Shown here in pieces: positions 25,419 to 33,622 of a DNA stretch of 64,000 nt (positions are counted from its first letter, which is position 1; every line of letters begins with the position of its first letter). Source of the stretch: Sphingobium sp. (GTDB lineage: Bacteria > Pseudomonadota > Alphaproteobacteria > Sphingomonadales > Sphingomonadaceae). The DNA lies in the NCBI RefSeq assembly GCF_003248505.1, contig NZ_QFOA01000009.1, positions 1 through 64,000 of the forward strand. Reading direction: 5' to 3'. The notes beneath the pieces are model-generated. The model saw only the letters and a list, made by a program, of their open reading frames with translations. It did not search any database and was not told the DNA's origin. A program made the position numbers and the translations under genes.

Positions 25419-26624
25419 CTACTTGCCCAGCTTGATGATCGTGGCACGACGCCGGGGCGCGATGCTTTCGGTATAGAGGCTCGCCATCGGTTCGTCCTCC
25501 ACCTCGATCGTCGCGTCGGACGTGAAGCCGTTGAAGCCGGTCCGCATCGCCGCGCCATAGGCGCCGAGCATCCCGATTTCGATATAGTCGCCTGCCTTCA
25601 CGTCCGCGGGGAGCATGAAAGGGCCGACCATATGGTCCATGTCGTCGCAGGTCGGACCGTAGAAGGCGAAGCCCTCCATCGGCTCGATACTGGCCTGTCC
25701 ACGCAGCAGTTCGACAGGGAAGCGCCAGCCGATGTGCGCCGCGTCGAACAAAGCACCGTAAGCGCCGTCGTTGATATAAAGCTCATTACCGCGCCGACGC
25801 TCCACGCGGACCACGACCGAACTATATTCGGCGGACAGGGCCCGGCCCGGCTCGCACCACAGTTCGGACGAGTAGCTGACCGGCAGGCTTTCGAACCCGC
25901 GGTGGATCGCTTCGAAATAATGTTCGAGCGCGACCGGCTCCATGCCCGGATAGACCGACGGGAAACCGCCGCCGACATCGATGATGTCGACCGTGACCGC
26001 CGCTTCGACGATGGCGGCGCGAACCCGCTCTATCGCATCGCTATAGGCCTGAGGGCTCATCGCCTGGCTGCCGACGTGGAAACAGATGCCCAGCGCATCG
26101 GCGGCCTGACGGGTAGCCATCAGCAATTCACGCGTTTCGTCGCCTTCCACGCCGAATTTCGACGCGAGCGACAATTCGCTATGTTCCGAAGACACGCGCA
26201 GGCGGACGCACAATTCCAGATCGGTTGCCTGGCCGGTGGCGCGCATGATCTTATCCAACTCGTCCATCGAGTCGAGCGAGAAGGTGCGCACGCCATACGC
26301 ATGATAGGCTTCGGCAATCGCTTCCTCTGCCTTGACCGGATGCATGAAGCACAGCTTCGCCTGCGCGCCCATGCCCGCCAACGCATCGGCGACGAGGCGC
26401 ACTTCGGCTATCGAGGCCACGTCAAAATGCGTGATCCCCGACGCGTAAAGCGTACGGATCAGATCAGGAGACGGATTGGCCTTGACCGCATAGAGAGACC
26501 GGCCCGGAAACTTCTCGACGAAGAAACGGGCGGCCCGAGCTGCGGCTTCGGGACGAATCAGCGTTACCGGTGCTGCCGGTTTGAGGGTGGTCGCTACCCC
26601 CAGCGCGCTATGATGCTTGTGCAA
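25419..26624 (-). CDS. Ornithine decarboxylase, alanine-racemase-fold (type III) PLP enzyme
   Basis: A 401-residue PLP enzyme converting ornithine to putrescine. The Schiff-base lysine is K48 in LYAVKANPSPDL; the C-terminal active-site cysteine is in FYGPTCDDMD near residue 325, the CDxxD motif of ornithine decarboxylases; GGGFPSVYPG binds the PLP phosphate. Some relatives also accept lysine. The start is TTG at 26624 (LHKHHSAL), nine bases after GGAGG; no ATG fits. It has its own promoter (26699-26727) and a leader that can pair with the ribosome-binding site. Upstream on the same strand are the two other spermidine genes. Confidence 0.93.
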   Translation of the reverse strand: MHKHHSALGVATTLKPAAPVTLIRPEAAARAARFFVEKFPGRSLYAVKANPSPDLIRTLYASGITHFDVASIAEVRLVADALAGMGAQAKLCFMHPVKAEEAIAEAYHAYGVRTFSLDSMDELDKIMRATGQATDLELCVRLRVSSEHSELSLASKFGVEGDETRELLMATRQAADALGICFHVGSQAMSPQAYSDAIERVRAAIVEAAVTVDIIDVGGGFPSVYPGMEPVALEHYFEAIHRGFESLPVSYSSELWCEPGRALSAEYSSVVVRVERRRGNELYINDGAYGALFDAAHIGWRFPVELLRGQASIEPMEGFAFYGPTCDDMDHMVGPFMLPADVKAGDYIEIGMLGAYGAAMRTGFNGFTSDATIEVEDEPMASLYTESIAPRRRATIIKLGK

Positions 26625-26629
26625 CTCAA

Positions 26630-26690
26630 GGGACCTCCAGTGGTGTCGTGGGCATAAAGCTGCCTTGCGGTGGAAGTCCCATGGGGCAGC
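26630..26690 (-). promoter_or_regulatory. Ornithine decarboxylase leader able to mask its ribosome-binding site
   Basis: In the roughly 67-nt leader, GGGACTTCC (26680-26672) can pair with GGAGGTCCC (26638-26630) over nine positions with one G-U, covering the Shine-Dalgarno GGAGG. The first strand also lies in the loop of another hairpin, GCTGCC (26690-26685) with GGCAGC (26664-26659), so the pairing would make a pseudoknot or compete with that hairpin. Alphaproteobacterial speF genes are known to carry a conserved leader RNA; whether this is that motif I cannot confirm by eye. Confidence 0.45.
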
Positions 26691-26698
26691 GGACGGTC

Positions 26699-26727
26699 GA
26701 TATATGCTGAGGGGTCCCCCCTGTAAA
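26699..26727 (-). promoter_or_regulatory. Sigma-70-type promoter of ornithine decarboxylase
   Basis: Minus strand TTTACA (26727-26722), a 17-base spacer, then TATATC (26704-26699). Both hexamers are close to consensus at ideal spacing, so transcription should start near 26692, giving a leader of about 67 nt. Confidence 0.7.
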
Positions 26728-26771
26728 GCGCATGTGTAAATTTTGTTGCGCAGGAGGCTACGAAACGTGCG

Positions 26772-27944
26772 TCAGGAGAGACGAGCCTTGAAGTCCATAT
26801 AGGAAAACGACTTTATTTCAGTCAGTTGATTGGTATCGCTGTTCCACAGCCAGATGGCTGGAAGCGGGACGCCGTTGAAGGTGTTGGTCTTCACCATCGA
26901 ATAATGCGCCTGATCCAGAAACGCGATCCGCGCGCCCGGCTCCGCGCCGCCGGGGACTCGATAATCGCCGATGATATCGCCTGCGAGGCAGGACGGTCCG
27001 CCCAGCCGGGTGACAGGGCCTTCCGCCTGCTCATGCAACATGGCCGGGCGGTAGGGGGCCTCGATCACGTCAGGCATATGGCAGGTGGCGCTGATGTCGG
27101 TAATGGCGACAGGCATGCCGTTGTCGATCACGTCGAGGATCTCGCCGACCAGAATGCCCGCGTCGAGCGCCATTGCCTCGCCCGGCTCGATATAGAGGTC
27201 AAGCCCGGTCTGTGTCTTGATCCGCTGGAGGAACGCCACCAGTTGGTCGATCTGGTAGTCTGCTCGGGTGACATGATGGCCGCCGCCGAAGTTCAGCCAT
27301 TTGAGGCCGCCGACATGCGGCATTACCCGCGATTCGATGGAATCCCACGTTCGTTGCAGCGGCTCGAAATCCTGTTCGCACAGATTGTGGATGTGAAGGC
27401 CGGACACGCCCTCCAGATGTTCCGGGCGAAGCTGGTCCACCGGAAAGCCCAGGCGGCTGTGCGGTTGCGACGGGTCGTATTTTGGAACCTCGCCCTCAGC
27501 GTGCAGGGGGTTGAGACGCAGCCCGATGTCGAACCCGTATCCCTCCGCCCGGGCGGCGTCGATGACCGGCTTCAACCGGGCGATCTGGCCGGGGCTGTTG
27601 AAAATGACATGATCGCTGATCTTGAGGATTTCGGCGAGGTCATCCGGCTTGTAGGCGGCGCAATAGGTTGCGACTTCACCGCCATATTCTTCCCTGCCGA
27701 GGCGCGCTTCGTAGATGCCGGAGGCGCACACGCCATCGAGATATTCCGCGACCACGCTCCCCAGCGACCACATCGAAAAGGCCTTGAGCGCGCCCAGCAC
27801 CTTAATCCCGGCGCGTTCGCCGATGTCGCGGAGAACGGACAGGTTGCGGCGGATCGCGACCTCATCCACCACGAAGGCAGGAGAGGGCACGCGATAGAGG
27901 TCGAAGCGGGCGAAGGCGGCAGGATCGCCGGCGCGGGTTTCCAT
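26772..27944 (-). CDS. nspC: Carboxynorspermidine/carboxyspermidine decarboxylase
   Basis: A 390-residue PLP enzyme of the alanine-racemase fold that decarboxylates carboxyspermidine (or carboxynorspermidine) to the polyamine. The PLP lysine is K54 in LGALKAFSMW; SGLHIHNLCE and FGGGHHVTRADY are typical of NspC, and the C-terminal segment FLDQAHYSMVKTNTFNG is diagnostic. ATG 27944 is the natural start. It follows the carboxyspermidine synthase gene by 71 bases, with a palindromic repeat in the gap, and precedes ornithine decarboxylase. With putrescine as precursor, spermidine is the likely product. Confidence 0.95.
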   Translation of the reverse strand: METRAGDPAAFARFDLYRVPSPAFVVDEVAIRRNLSVLRDIGERAGIKVLGALKAFSMWSLGSVVAEYLDGVCASGIYEARLGREEYGGEVATYCAAYKPDDLAEILKISDHVIFNSPGQIARLKPVIDAARAEGYGFDIGLRLNPLHAEGEVPKYDPSQPHSRLGFPVDQLRPEHLEGVSGLHIHNLCEQDFEPLQRTWDSIESRVMPHVGGLKWLNFGGGHHVTRADYQIDQLVAFLQRIKTQTGLDLYIEPGEAMALDAGILVGEILDVIDNGMPVAITDISATCHMPDVIEAPYRPAMLHEQAEGPVTRLGGPSCLAGDIIGDYRVPGGAEPGARIAFLDQAHYSMVKTNTFNGVPLPAIWLWNSDTNQLTEIKSFSYMDFKARLS

Positions 27945-27958
27945 AACAGCATAACTCC

Positions 27959-27983
27959 GTCACCCCGGCGGATGCCGGGTCTC
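27959..27983. repeat. REP-like palindrome between the two carboxyspermidine genes
   Basis: GTCACCCCGGC-GGAT-GCCGGG-TCTC: a GTCA-type border followed by a six-base-pair hairpin (27964-27969 with 27974-27979). It resembles the short intergenic GTCA...CCCGG palindromes often seen in sphingomonad genomes. I found only this copy in the window by eye. Confidence 0.45.
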
Positions 27984-28015
27984 GGACAACAAGGCGCGGC
28001 AATGCCGCCGGATCG

Positions 28016-29233
28016 TCAGAAATCCAGCGGAGCGTCGAGTTCCTTCACCTGCCACGGCAGGCCATGCTTATTTAGCATATCCATGAACGGATCGGGATCG
28101 AACTGTTCGATGTTGAACACGCCTTCGCCCTTCCACGCGCCAGTCAGCATCATCGCGGCACCGATCATCGCCGGAACGCCGGTGGTATAGCTGACCGCCT
28201 GGTTGCCGGTTTCGGCATAGGCGTCCTCATGGTCGCAGACATTATAGACGTAGACGGTTTTTTGCGCCCCGTCCTTCTCGCCTGTCGCGATGTCGCCGAT
28301 GTTCGTCTTGCCCTTGGTGGTCGACCCCAGGCTCGACGGTTCGGGCAGCACGGCCTTGAGGAACTGGAGCGGGATGATTTCCTGGCCGTTGTACATGACG
28401 GGATCGATCCGCGTCATGCCGACATTCTGGAGCACTTCGAGATGCTTCAGGTACGCATCGCCGAACGTCATCCAGAAGCGGATGCGCTTGATCTCGGGAT
28501 AGTGGGTGGCGAGGCTTTCAAGCTCCTCATGATACATGAGGTACATGTTCTTTTCGCCGACCTGATCGAAATCGAACGTCTGCTTGTGGCTGAGCGCCGG
28601 GCCTTCGACCCATGCGCCGTCGGCCCAATGCCGGGACGGAGCGGTTACTTCGCGAATGTTGATTTCAGGGTTGAAGTTGGTGGCGAAATGCTGGCCGTGA
28701 TCGCCGCCGTTGCAATCGAGAATGTCGAGCGTGTCGATGCGGTCGAGCAGATGCTTCTTGATATAGCTGGCAAAAACGCTGGTGACGCCGGGGTCGAAAC
28801 CCGATCCCAGGAGCGCCATGATGCCCGCTTCCTTGAAACGCTCCTGATAAGCCCATTGCCAGCTATATTCGAACTTGGCGGTATCGCGCGGTTCGTAGTT
28901 GGCGGTGTCGAGATAATCGGTCTTGGTCGCGAGGCACGCGTCCATGATCGCCAGATCCTGATAGGGCAGAGCGAGGTTGACGACCAGCTTGGGCCGAACC
29001 TTCTCGATCAGCGCGATGGTTTCATCCACATTGTCGGCATCGACCTGCGCCACGTCGATGGTGACGCCGGTGCGCGACTTCACCGATTCGGCGACCTTTT
29101 CGCACGATATGATCCGGCGGCTGGCCAGCGTGATGTGGCTGAAAATGTCGGGATTCATCGCCATCTTGTGAACTGCGACGGAGCCGACGCCGCCCGCGCC
29201 GATGACCAGAACCTTGCTCAATTGCTTCTCCAT
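28016..29233 (-). CDS. Carboxy(nor)spermidine synthase/dehydrogenase, saccharopine dehydrogenase family
   Basis: A 405-residue NADPH-dependent enzyme that condenses putrescine (or diaminopropane) with aspartate semialdehyde to carboxyspermidine. The nucleotide-binding motif VIGAGGVGSVAVH is at residues 10-22, the fold is that of saccharopine dehydrogenase, and LGSGFDPGVTSVFASY and NGGDHGQHFATNFNPEIN are conserved in this branch. I chose ATG 29233 (MEKQLSKVLV); 20 codons upstream are open but not conserved. Length argues against homospermidine synthase, which is about 475 residues. Adjacent nspC confirms the pathway. Confidence 0.92.
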   Translation of the reverse strand: MEKQLSKVLVIGAGGVGSVAVHKMAMNPDIFSHITLASRRIISCEKVAESVKSRTGVTIDVAQVDADNVDETIALIEKVRPKLVVNLALPYQDLAIMDACLATKTDYLDTANYEPRDTAKFEYSWQWAYQERFKEAGIMALLGSGFDPGVTSVFASYIKKHLLDRIDTLDILDCNGGDHGQHFATNFNPEINIREVTAPSRHWADGAWVEGPALSHKQTFDFDQVGEKNMYLMYHEELESLATHYPEIKRIRFWMTFGDAYLKHLEVLQNVGMTRIDPVMYNGQEIIPLQFLKAVLPEPSSLGSTTKGKTNIGDIATGEKDGAQKTVYVYNVCDHEDAYAETGNQAVSYTTGVPAMIGAAMMLTGAWKGEGVFNIEQFDPDPFMDMLNKHGLPWQVKELDAPLDF

Positions 29234-29419
29234 TCTCGTGACCGCGGGACCCGCGCGAAAGCGACCATATAGGGGCACCGAATGACAGCGCAAAGTCAGT
29301 TGAGAGGCCGCATTTTCCGTCCCCCTGTCTTTTGGGGCAGCGATGCGGCGATCTGCGAGTTGGAGCGTTGAGGCGACATCCCCGCGGGACGGGGAGAAAT
29401 GTTGGAAGGAAGCCTCCCC

Positions 29420-29998
29420 ATGAAAGTTTCACATCTTTCGCTCGCCCTTGCCGGCGCGTTGATGGCAGTCGGCGGCGCGGTAGTGGCGCAGCCCGCCAAG
29501 CATCACGGCGCGATGAAGCCCAATCCGATGGTAGGCGGTGCGGCAATGCTCCCCACCAAGGACATTATCGACAACGCCGTGAATTCGAAGGATCACACCA
29601 CTCTGGTAGCGGCGGTGAAGGCCGCCGGCCTCGTCGACACGCTGAAGGGGCCGGGTCCCTTCACGGTGTTCGCACCCACCAACCAGGCCTTCAAGAAGCT
29701 ACCTGCCGGCACCGTCGACAAGCTGCTGAAGCCCGAAAACAAGGCGCAGTTGACGAAGGTGCTGACTTACCATGTCGTACCCGGCAAGCTGAATGCGGCT
29801 GACCTGATCGCGCAGGCGAAGGCGAACGGCGGCAAGGCGACTCTGACCACGGTGCAGGGCGAGCCGCTGACCGCCTGGGTGCAGGGCCCCAATGTCTGGC
29901 TGCAGGACGCCAAGGGCGGTAAGGCCAAGGTGACCATCGCCGACGTCAACCAGTCGAACGGCGTGATCCACGTCATCGACACGGTTCTGATGCCGTAA
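29420..29998 (+). CDS. Secreted fasciclin (FAS1) domain protein
   Basis: A 192-residue exported protein: signal peptide (about residues 1-24, cleavage after VVA) and one FAS1 domain. H1 motif FTVFAPTNQAFKKL and H2 motif NGVIHVIDTVLMP mark the family, with the YHVVPGKL core between. FAS1 domains mediate adhesion or cell-surface binding; the ligand is unknown. ATG 29420 follows GGAAGGAAG at a spacing of seven. It lies alone between the divergent carboxyspermidine synthase and a permease. The 186-base upstream gap shows a short CCCCG/CGGGG hairpin but no convincing promoter. Confidence 0.92.
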   Translation: MKVSHLSLALAGALMAVGGAVVAQPAKHHGAMKPNPMVGGAAMLPTKDIIDNAVNSKDHTTLVAAVKAAGLVDTLKGPGPFTVFAPTNQAFKKLPAGTVDKLLKPENKAQLTKVLTYHVVPGKLNAADLIAQAKANGGKATLTTVQGEPLTAWVQGPNVWLQDAKGGKAKVTIADVNQSNGVIHVIDTVLMP

Positions 29999-30167
29999 AA
30001 AATCCGGTGCGAGGTGGCTGGCGACATCAACGGGTTGCCGGCCGCCTGTGCGCCATATTTTGCGACGGTGGCATCGAGAACGCCGCCGATAATCTCGCTT
30101 TTGCCTCTCCCCAAATTTTCGTGGCCTGCTAGACGCTCTTCCTCCGATCCTGGAGAAGGGTATCGCT

Positions 30168-30908
30168 TTGGACAGCCAGACTATTTTGACAATCGCGCTC
30201 CTCATGGGGCTCGGCGCGATGTTGTATACGGCTGTAGGTCATGCCGGGGCATCGGCCTATCTTGCGATCATGGCGCTGTTCAGTGTCGCCCCCGCCACGA
30301 TGAAGCCCACGGCTTTGGTCCTCAACATCTTGGTGGCGACGTTCACCAGTTTTCGGTTTATCCGGGCCGGGCAGTTCGATCTGCGATTGGCTTTGCCTTT
30401 TATTCTTGGCGCAGTGCCGCTCGCTTTTCTGGGCGGCGGCGTCCACTTGCCGGGCGAAACCTATCGCCCTCTGGTCGGCGTCATCCTTCTGATAGCAGGC
30501 GCGCGGCTGCTTTGGCCCCGGCCACTTGCAAAACAAACAGAGATACGACGGCCTCCGATCTGGGCAGCGCTCGGCAGCGGGGCGGGGGTCGGCCTGTTGT
30601 CCGGTCTGACCGGGACCGGCGGCGGGATTTTTCTGAGCCCGATCCTGCTGTTTTTCGGATGGGCACTACCGCGCCAGGCGAGTGCGACGGCGGCGGTGTT
30701 CATCCTGTGCAACTCGATCGCTGGCCTCGCAGGCAATTTGTCGAGCGTCGGTCGCCTGCCCGCCGAGCTGCCCTATTACATCGCGGCCGTGGCGGCGGGC
30801 GCTGCCATCGGCACCAGCCTGGGCGTCAAGCGCCTGCCAAGCGGGCGGCTATTGCAGCTGCTGGGCGTCGTGCTGCTGATCGCCGGCGGGAAGCTTATCT
30901 TCACCTGA
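30168..30908 (+). CDS. TauE/SafE family membrane permease (putative sulfite/organosulfonate exporter)
   Basis: A 246-residue protein with about eight hydrophobic helices in the repeated TauE pattern; glycine-rich SGLTGTGGGIFLSP near residue 148 and AVGHAGASAYLAIM near residue 22 are the two halves' signatures. Such proteins move sulfite, sulfoacetate or other anions; the substrate is not evident. The start is TTG 30168, preceded by GGAGAAGGG. No sulfur-metabolism genes are adjacent. The 169-base upstream gap holds nothing I can name. Confidence 0.85.
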   Translation: MDSQTILTIALLMGLGAMLYTAVGHAGASAYLAIMALFSVAPATMKPTALVLNILVATFTSFRFIRAGQFDLRLALPFILGAVPLAFLGGGVHLPGETYRPLVGVILLIAGARLLWPRPLAKQTEIRRPPIWAALGSGAGVGLLSGLTGTGGGIFLSPILLFFGWALPRQASATAAVFILCNSIAGLAGNLSSVGRLPAELPYYIAAVAAGAAIGTSLGVKRLPSGRLLQLLGVVLLIAGGKLIFT

Positions 30909-30915
30909 CCGGTCT

Positions 30916-32499
30916 TCACACGACAAGCTTTTTCAAACCGGCGATGCTGTCTGCTTCATGGGCGGGCTTATCCTTACGGATGCGGGCGATCCGGGGGAAA
31001 CGCATGGCGAGGCCGGATTTGTGCCGCTTGCTGTCATGGATGGAATCGAACGCGACCTCCAGCACCAGTGACTTTTCCACCTCCCGCACCGGGCCGAAGC
31101 GGTTGACGGTGTTCTGGCGCACGAAGCGGTCGAGCCATTTCAATTCCTCGTCGGTGAAGCCGGAATAGGCCTTGCCCACCGGCAGCAATTCGCCGTCCGG
31201 CGTCCAGCACCCGAATGTATAGTCGGAATAGAAGGACGACCGTTTCCCGTGCCCCCGCTGCGCATACATCATGACGCAATCGGCGGTCAGGGGGTCGCGC
31301 TTCCATTTGTACCAGAGCGCGGCCTTGCGGCCCGCCACATAGGGGCTGTCGCGACGCTTGAGCATCACGCCCTCTATCGCGGCGTCGCGGGCGCCTGCCC
31401 TGATGTCGGCGAGCGCCCCGAAACTGTCGGCTTCGATCACATGGGACAAGTCGAACCGACTTGCGTCGAGGCTCGACATGAAGCCTTCCAGCCGGGCGCG
31501 GCGGTCTGTCCAAGCAAGGGCGCGCAGATCGTCCGTTCCTTCGATCAGCAGGTCGTAAAGGCGCACGAAAGCAGGATAATCCTCCATCATTTTCGTCGTG
31601 ACGGCCTTGCGCCCCAGCCTCTGTTGAAGTGCGTTGAAGCTGGCGGCCTCACCACCCTGAAATTCGCCCCGCACCAGCAATTCGCCATCGAGCACCGCGT
31701 GCCCGCTGAAGGCAGCGGCGATTTCCGGAAAACTGCCGCTGATGTCATCGCCAGCGCGGCTGTAGAGGCGCGTTTCGCTTCCTGTCCCGACGATCTGGAT
31801 GCGGATGCCGTCCCATTTCCATTCTGCGGCATAGTCGGTCAGGTCGACGCTGTCGGCCTCGAGCGGATGAGCGAGCATGAAGGGACGGAAATAAGGTGTG
31901 CCTTCCGGGTCGGGGCGTGCCGACCGACCCTCTGCCCACTCGAACAGTGCATCATAGGGCGGGGAGAGGGCGTGCCAGACCTGCTCCACATCGTCCACGT
32001 CCAGCCCGAACGCCTGCGCGAAACCGGTCTTCGCAAGGCGTGCCGAGATGCCGACGCGCAAGCCGCCGGTCGCAAGCTTCAGAATCGCGAAGCGGCCCGA
32101 CGCATCGAGATGATCCATCATGGCGGCCAGGGTTTCGGGCGCAGCGGCGCGGCTGACGCCGTGCAAGCGGTCGATGACGGCCGACAGGCTGAGCGAACCG
32201 TCGTCGACCTCGGGCGGCTGTTCGTCTCGCCTGGGCCACAGCAGGGCGACGGTTTCGGCGAGATCGCCTACATAGTCCCGGCTCATTTCGAACAGCACGG
32301 GATCGACGCGGGCGCGGATCATCTCGCCGATGGCGGAGGACTTAACGGCTTTAAGGTCAAGGTTGCCGGTCAGCGCCGCAAGCGCCCATCCCCGGTCCGG
32401 GTCGGGAGCGCTGCGCATATAGGCGGCGATCAGGTCCAGCTTGCCATTGCGCGAGCGGGTGTAGACGAGGCCGTCGAGCAGTTGGGAAAACGCGCGCAT
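30916..32499 (-). CDS. ATP-dependent DNA ligase (ligase-associated DNA-damage response type)
   Basis: A 527-residue ligase with an N-terminal DNA-binding domain (about 1-190), an adenylation domain with nucleotidyl lysine in EWKWDGIRIQIV (near residue 226), and an OB domain with the terminal motif LVLEVAFDSIH. This type is separate from the NAD-dependent replicative LigA and is found in a repair module with a metallo-beta-lactamase exonuclease, an Lhr-like helicase and a PdeM endonuclease. Here only the exonuclease is adjacent (its stop directly abuts the ATG). Confidence 0.93.
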   Translation of the reverse strand: MRAFSQLLDGLVYTRSRNGKLDLIAAYMRSAPDPDRGWALAALTGNLDLKAVKSSAIGEMIRARVDPVLFEMSRDYVGDLAETVALLWPRRDEQPPEVDDGSLSLSAVIDRLHGVSRAAAPETLAAMMDHLDASGRFAILKLATGGLRVGISARLAKTGFAQAFGLDVDDVEQVWHALSPPYDALFEWAEGRSARPDPEGTPYFRPFMLAHPLEADSVDLTDYAAEWKWDGIRIQIVGTGSETRLYSRAGDDISGSFPEIAAAFSGHAVLDGELLVRGEFQGGEAASFNALQQRLGRKAVTTKMMEDYPAFVRLYDLLIEGTDDLRALAWTDRRARLEGFMSSLDASRFDLSHVIEADSFGALADIRAGARDAAIEGVMLKRRDSPYVAGRKAALWYKWKRDPLTADCVMMYAQRGHGKRSSFYSDYTFGCWTPDGELLPVGKAYSGFTDEELKWLDRFVRQNTVNRFGPVREVEKSLVLEVAFDSIHDSKRHKSGLAMRFPRIARIRKDKPAHEADSIAGLKKLVV

Positions 32500-33492
32500 T
32501 CAGCCCTCGTCCTCATCCTCGCGTCCCACCAGCGCCAAGGCGCGGGCGCGAATCTGGTGGGTCATGCACCAATGCAGCAAGGCCTCCTCGCGGCCATGAG
32601 TGATCCACGTTTCGGTCGGCGCGACTTCACGGATGGTGTCGGTCAACTCATCCCAGTCGGCATGGTCGGATATTACCAACGGCAGTTCGACATTCTTCTG
32701 CCGCGCCCGTTGACGCACGCGCATCCAGCCGGATGCCATGGCGGTGATCGGATCGGGCAGGCGGCGGCTCCAGCGGTCGTTGAGCGCGGAAGGCGGCGAC
32801 AGGACGATATGGCCGCGCATATCCTTTGCAGGGACGCCGGTGGCCGGGCGCAGTTCGCCCAGATCGACGCCGAAATCCCGATATAGTGCGCACATGCGTT
32901 CTAGCGCTCCGTGGATATAGATAGGCCTGTCGTGGCCACGACCGCGCAATTCGCTGATGACCCGCTGTGCCTTGCCCAGGGCATAGGCACCGACCAGGAC
33001 GCATCGGTCGGGATGGGCGTGGAGCGCGACGAGCAACCGGTCCATTTCGCTGCCCGTGTCGGGATGGCGGAAGACGGGCAGGCCGAATGTGGCTTCGGTC
33101 ACGAAGATGTCGCATGGGACCGGCTCGAACGGCAGGCAGGTCGGATCCGGGCGGCGCTTGTAATCGCCGGTCACGACCACACGCTCGCCCGCATGTTCCA
33201 GCAGGATCTGCGACGATCCCAATACATGGCCCGCCGGCACATAGCGGATGCGCACGCCGCCCATCCGCACTTCTTCGCCATAGGGCACCGCCGTTCCGCT
33301 GGCCGTTCCATAACGCAGCGCCATGATCGCCAGCGTTTCGCGCGTCGCCCATACGTGGCCATGCCCCCCGCGGGCATGGTCGGCATGGCCGTGGGTCACC
33401 AGTGCCCGTTCCTGCGGCAGCGACGGATCGATCCAGGCGTCGGCCGGGCGGACATAGATGCCGGTGGGGTGCGGTTCGATCCAGTGGGCCAT
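32500..33492 (-). CDS. Ligase-associated DNA exonuclease, metallo-beta-lactamase/beta-CASP fold
   Basis: A 330-residue predicted nuclease related to SNM1/Artemis. The metal motif HGHADH is at residues 34-39, GHVLGSSQI and TGDYKRRPDP follow in the lactamase part, and ISDHADWDEL plus a final THGREEALL supply the remaining ligands in the beta-CASP part. I chose ATG 33492 (MAHWIEPHPTGIYV), which fits the family; a longer form starting at 33528 would run into the Pho-box side. It is directly upstream of the ligase, with which it presumably repairs strand breaks. Confidence 0.92.
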   Translation of the reverse strand: MAHWIEPHPTGIYVRPADAWIDPSLPQERALVTHGHADHARGGHGHVWATRETLAIMALRYGTASGTAVPYGEEVRMGGVRIRYVPAGHVLGSSQILLEHAGERVVVTGDYKRRPDPTCLPFEPVPCDIFVTEATFGLPVFRHPDTGSEMDRLLVALHAHPDRCVLVGAYALGKAQRVISELRGRGHDRPIYIHGALERMCALYRDFGVDLGELRPATGVPAKDMRGHIVLSPPSALNDRWSRRLPDPITAMASGWMRVRQRARQKNVELPLVISDHADWDELTDTIREVAPTETWITHGREEALLHWCMTHQIRARALALVGREDEDEG

Positions 33493-33534
33493 GGCGCTAC
33501 AAGATGGGATTCGCGCTCCCGGTTCCAAGTCGGC

Positions 33535-33590
33535 CCGTCATCGTGGCGTCACGGATGCGTCACGCAGGCGACACGCCCATGTCCTATCGG
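33535..33590 (+). promoter_or_regulatory. Pho box: four 11-bp direct repeats plus -10, upstream of btaA
   Basis: Repeats CCGTCAT (33535-33541), GCGTCAC (33546-33552), GCGTCAC (33557-33563) and GCGACAC (33568-33574) are each separated by exactly four bases. This is the 7+4 spacing of the PhoB site (CTGTCAT-N4-CTGTCAT), here as two tandem boxes. A -10-like TATCGG starts ten bases after the last repeat (33585-33590), the usual distance when PhoB replaces the -35. The gene product fits: betaine lipids replace phospholipids when phosphate is short. Confidence 0.8.
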
Positions 33591-33622
33591 CCCGCAAGCG
33601 ACCCGGCAGCGAGGAGTGGGAC

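Noticed and set aside
31249..32886. A 545-codon plus-strand frame opposite the DNA ligase
   Set aside because: It crosses the ligase/exonuclease junction in antisense and shows no domain.
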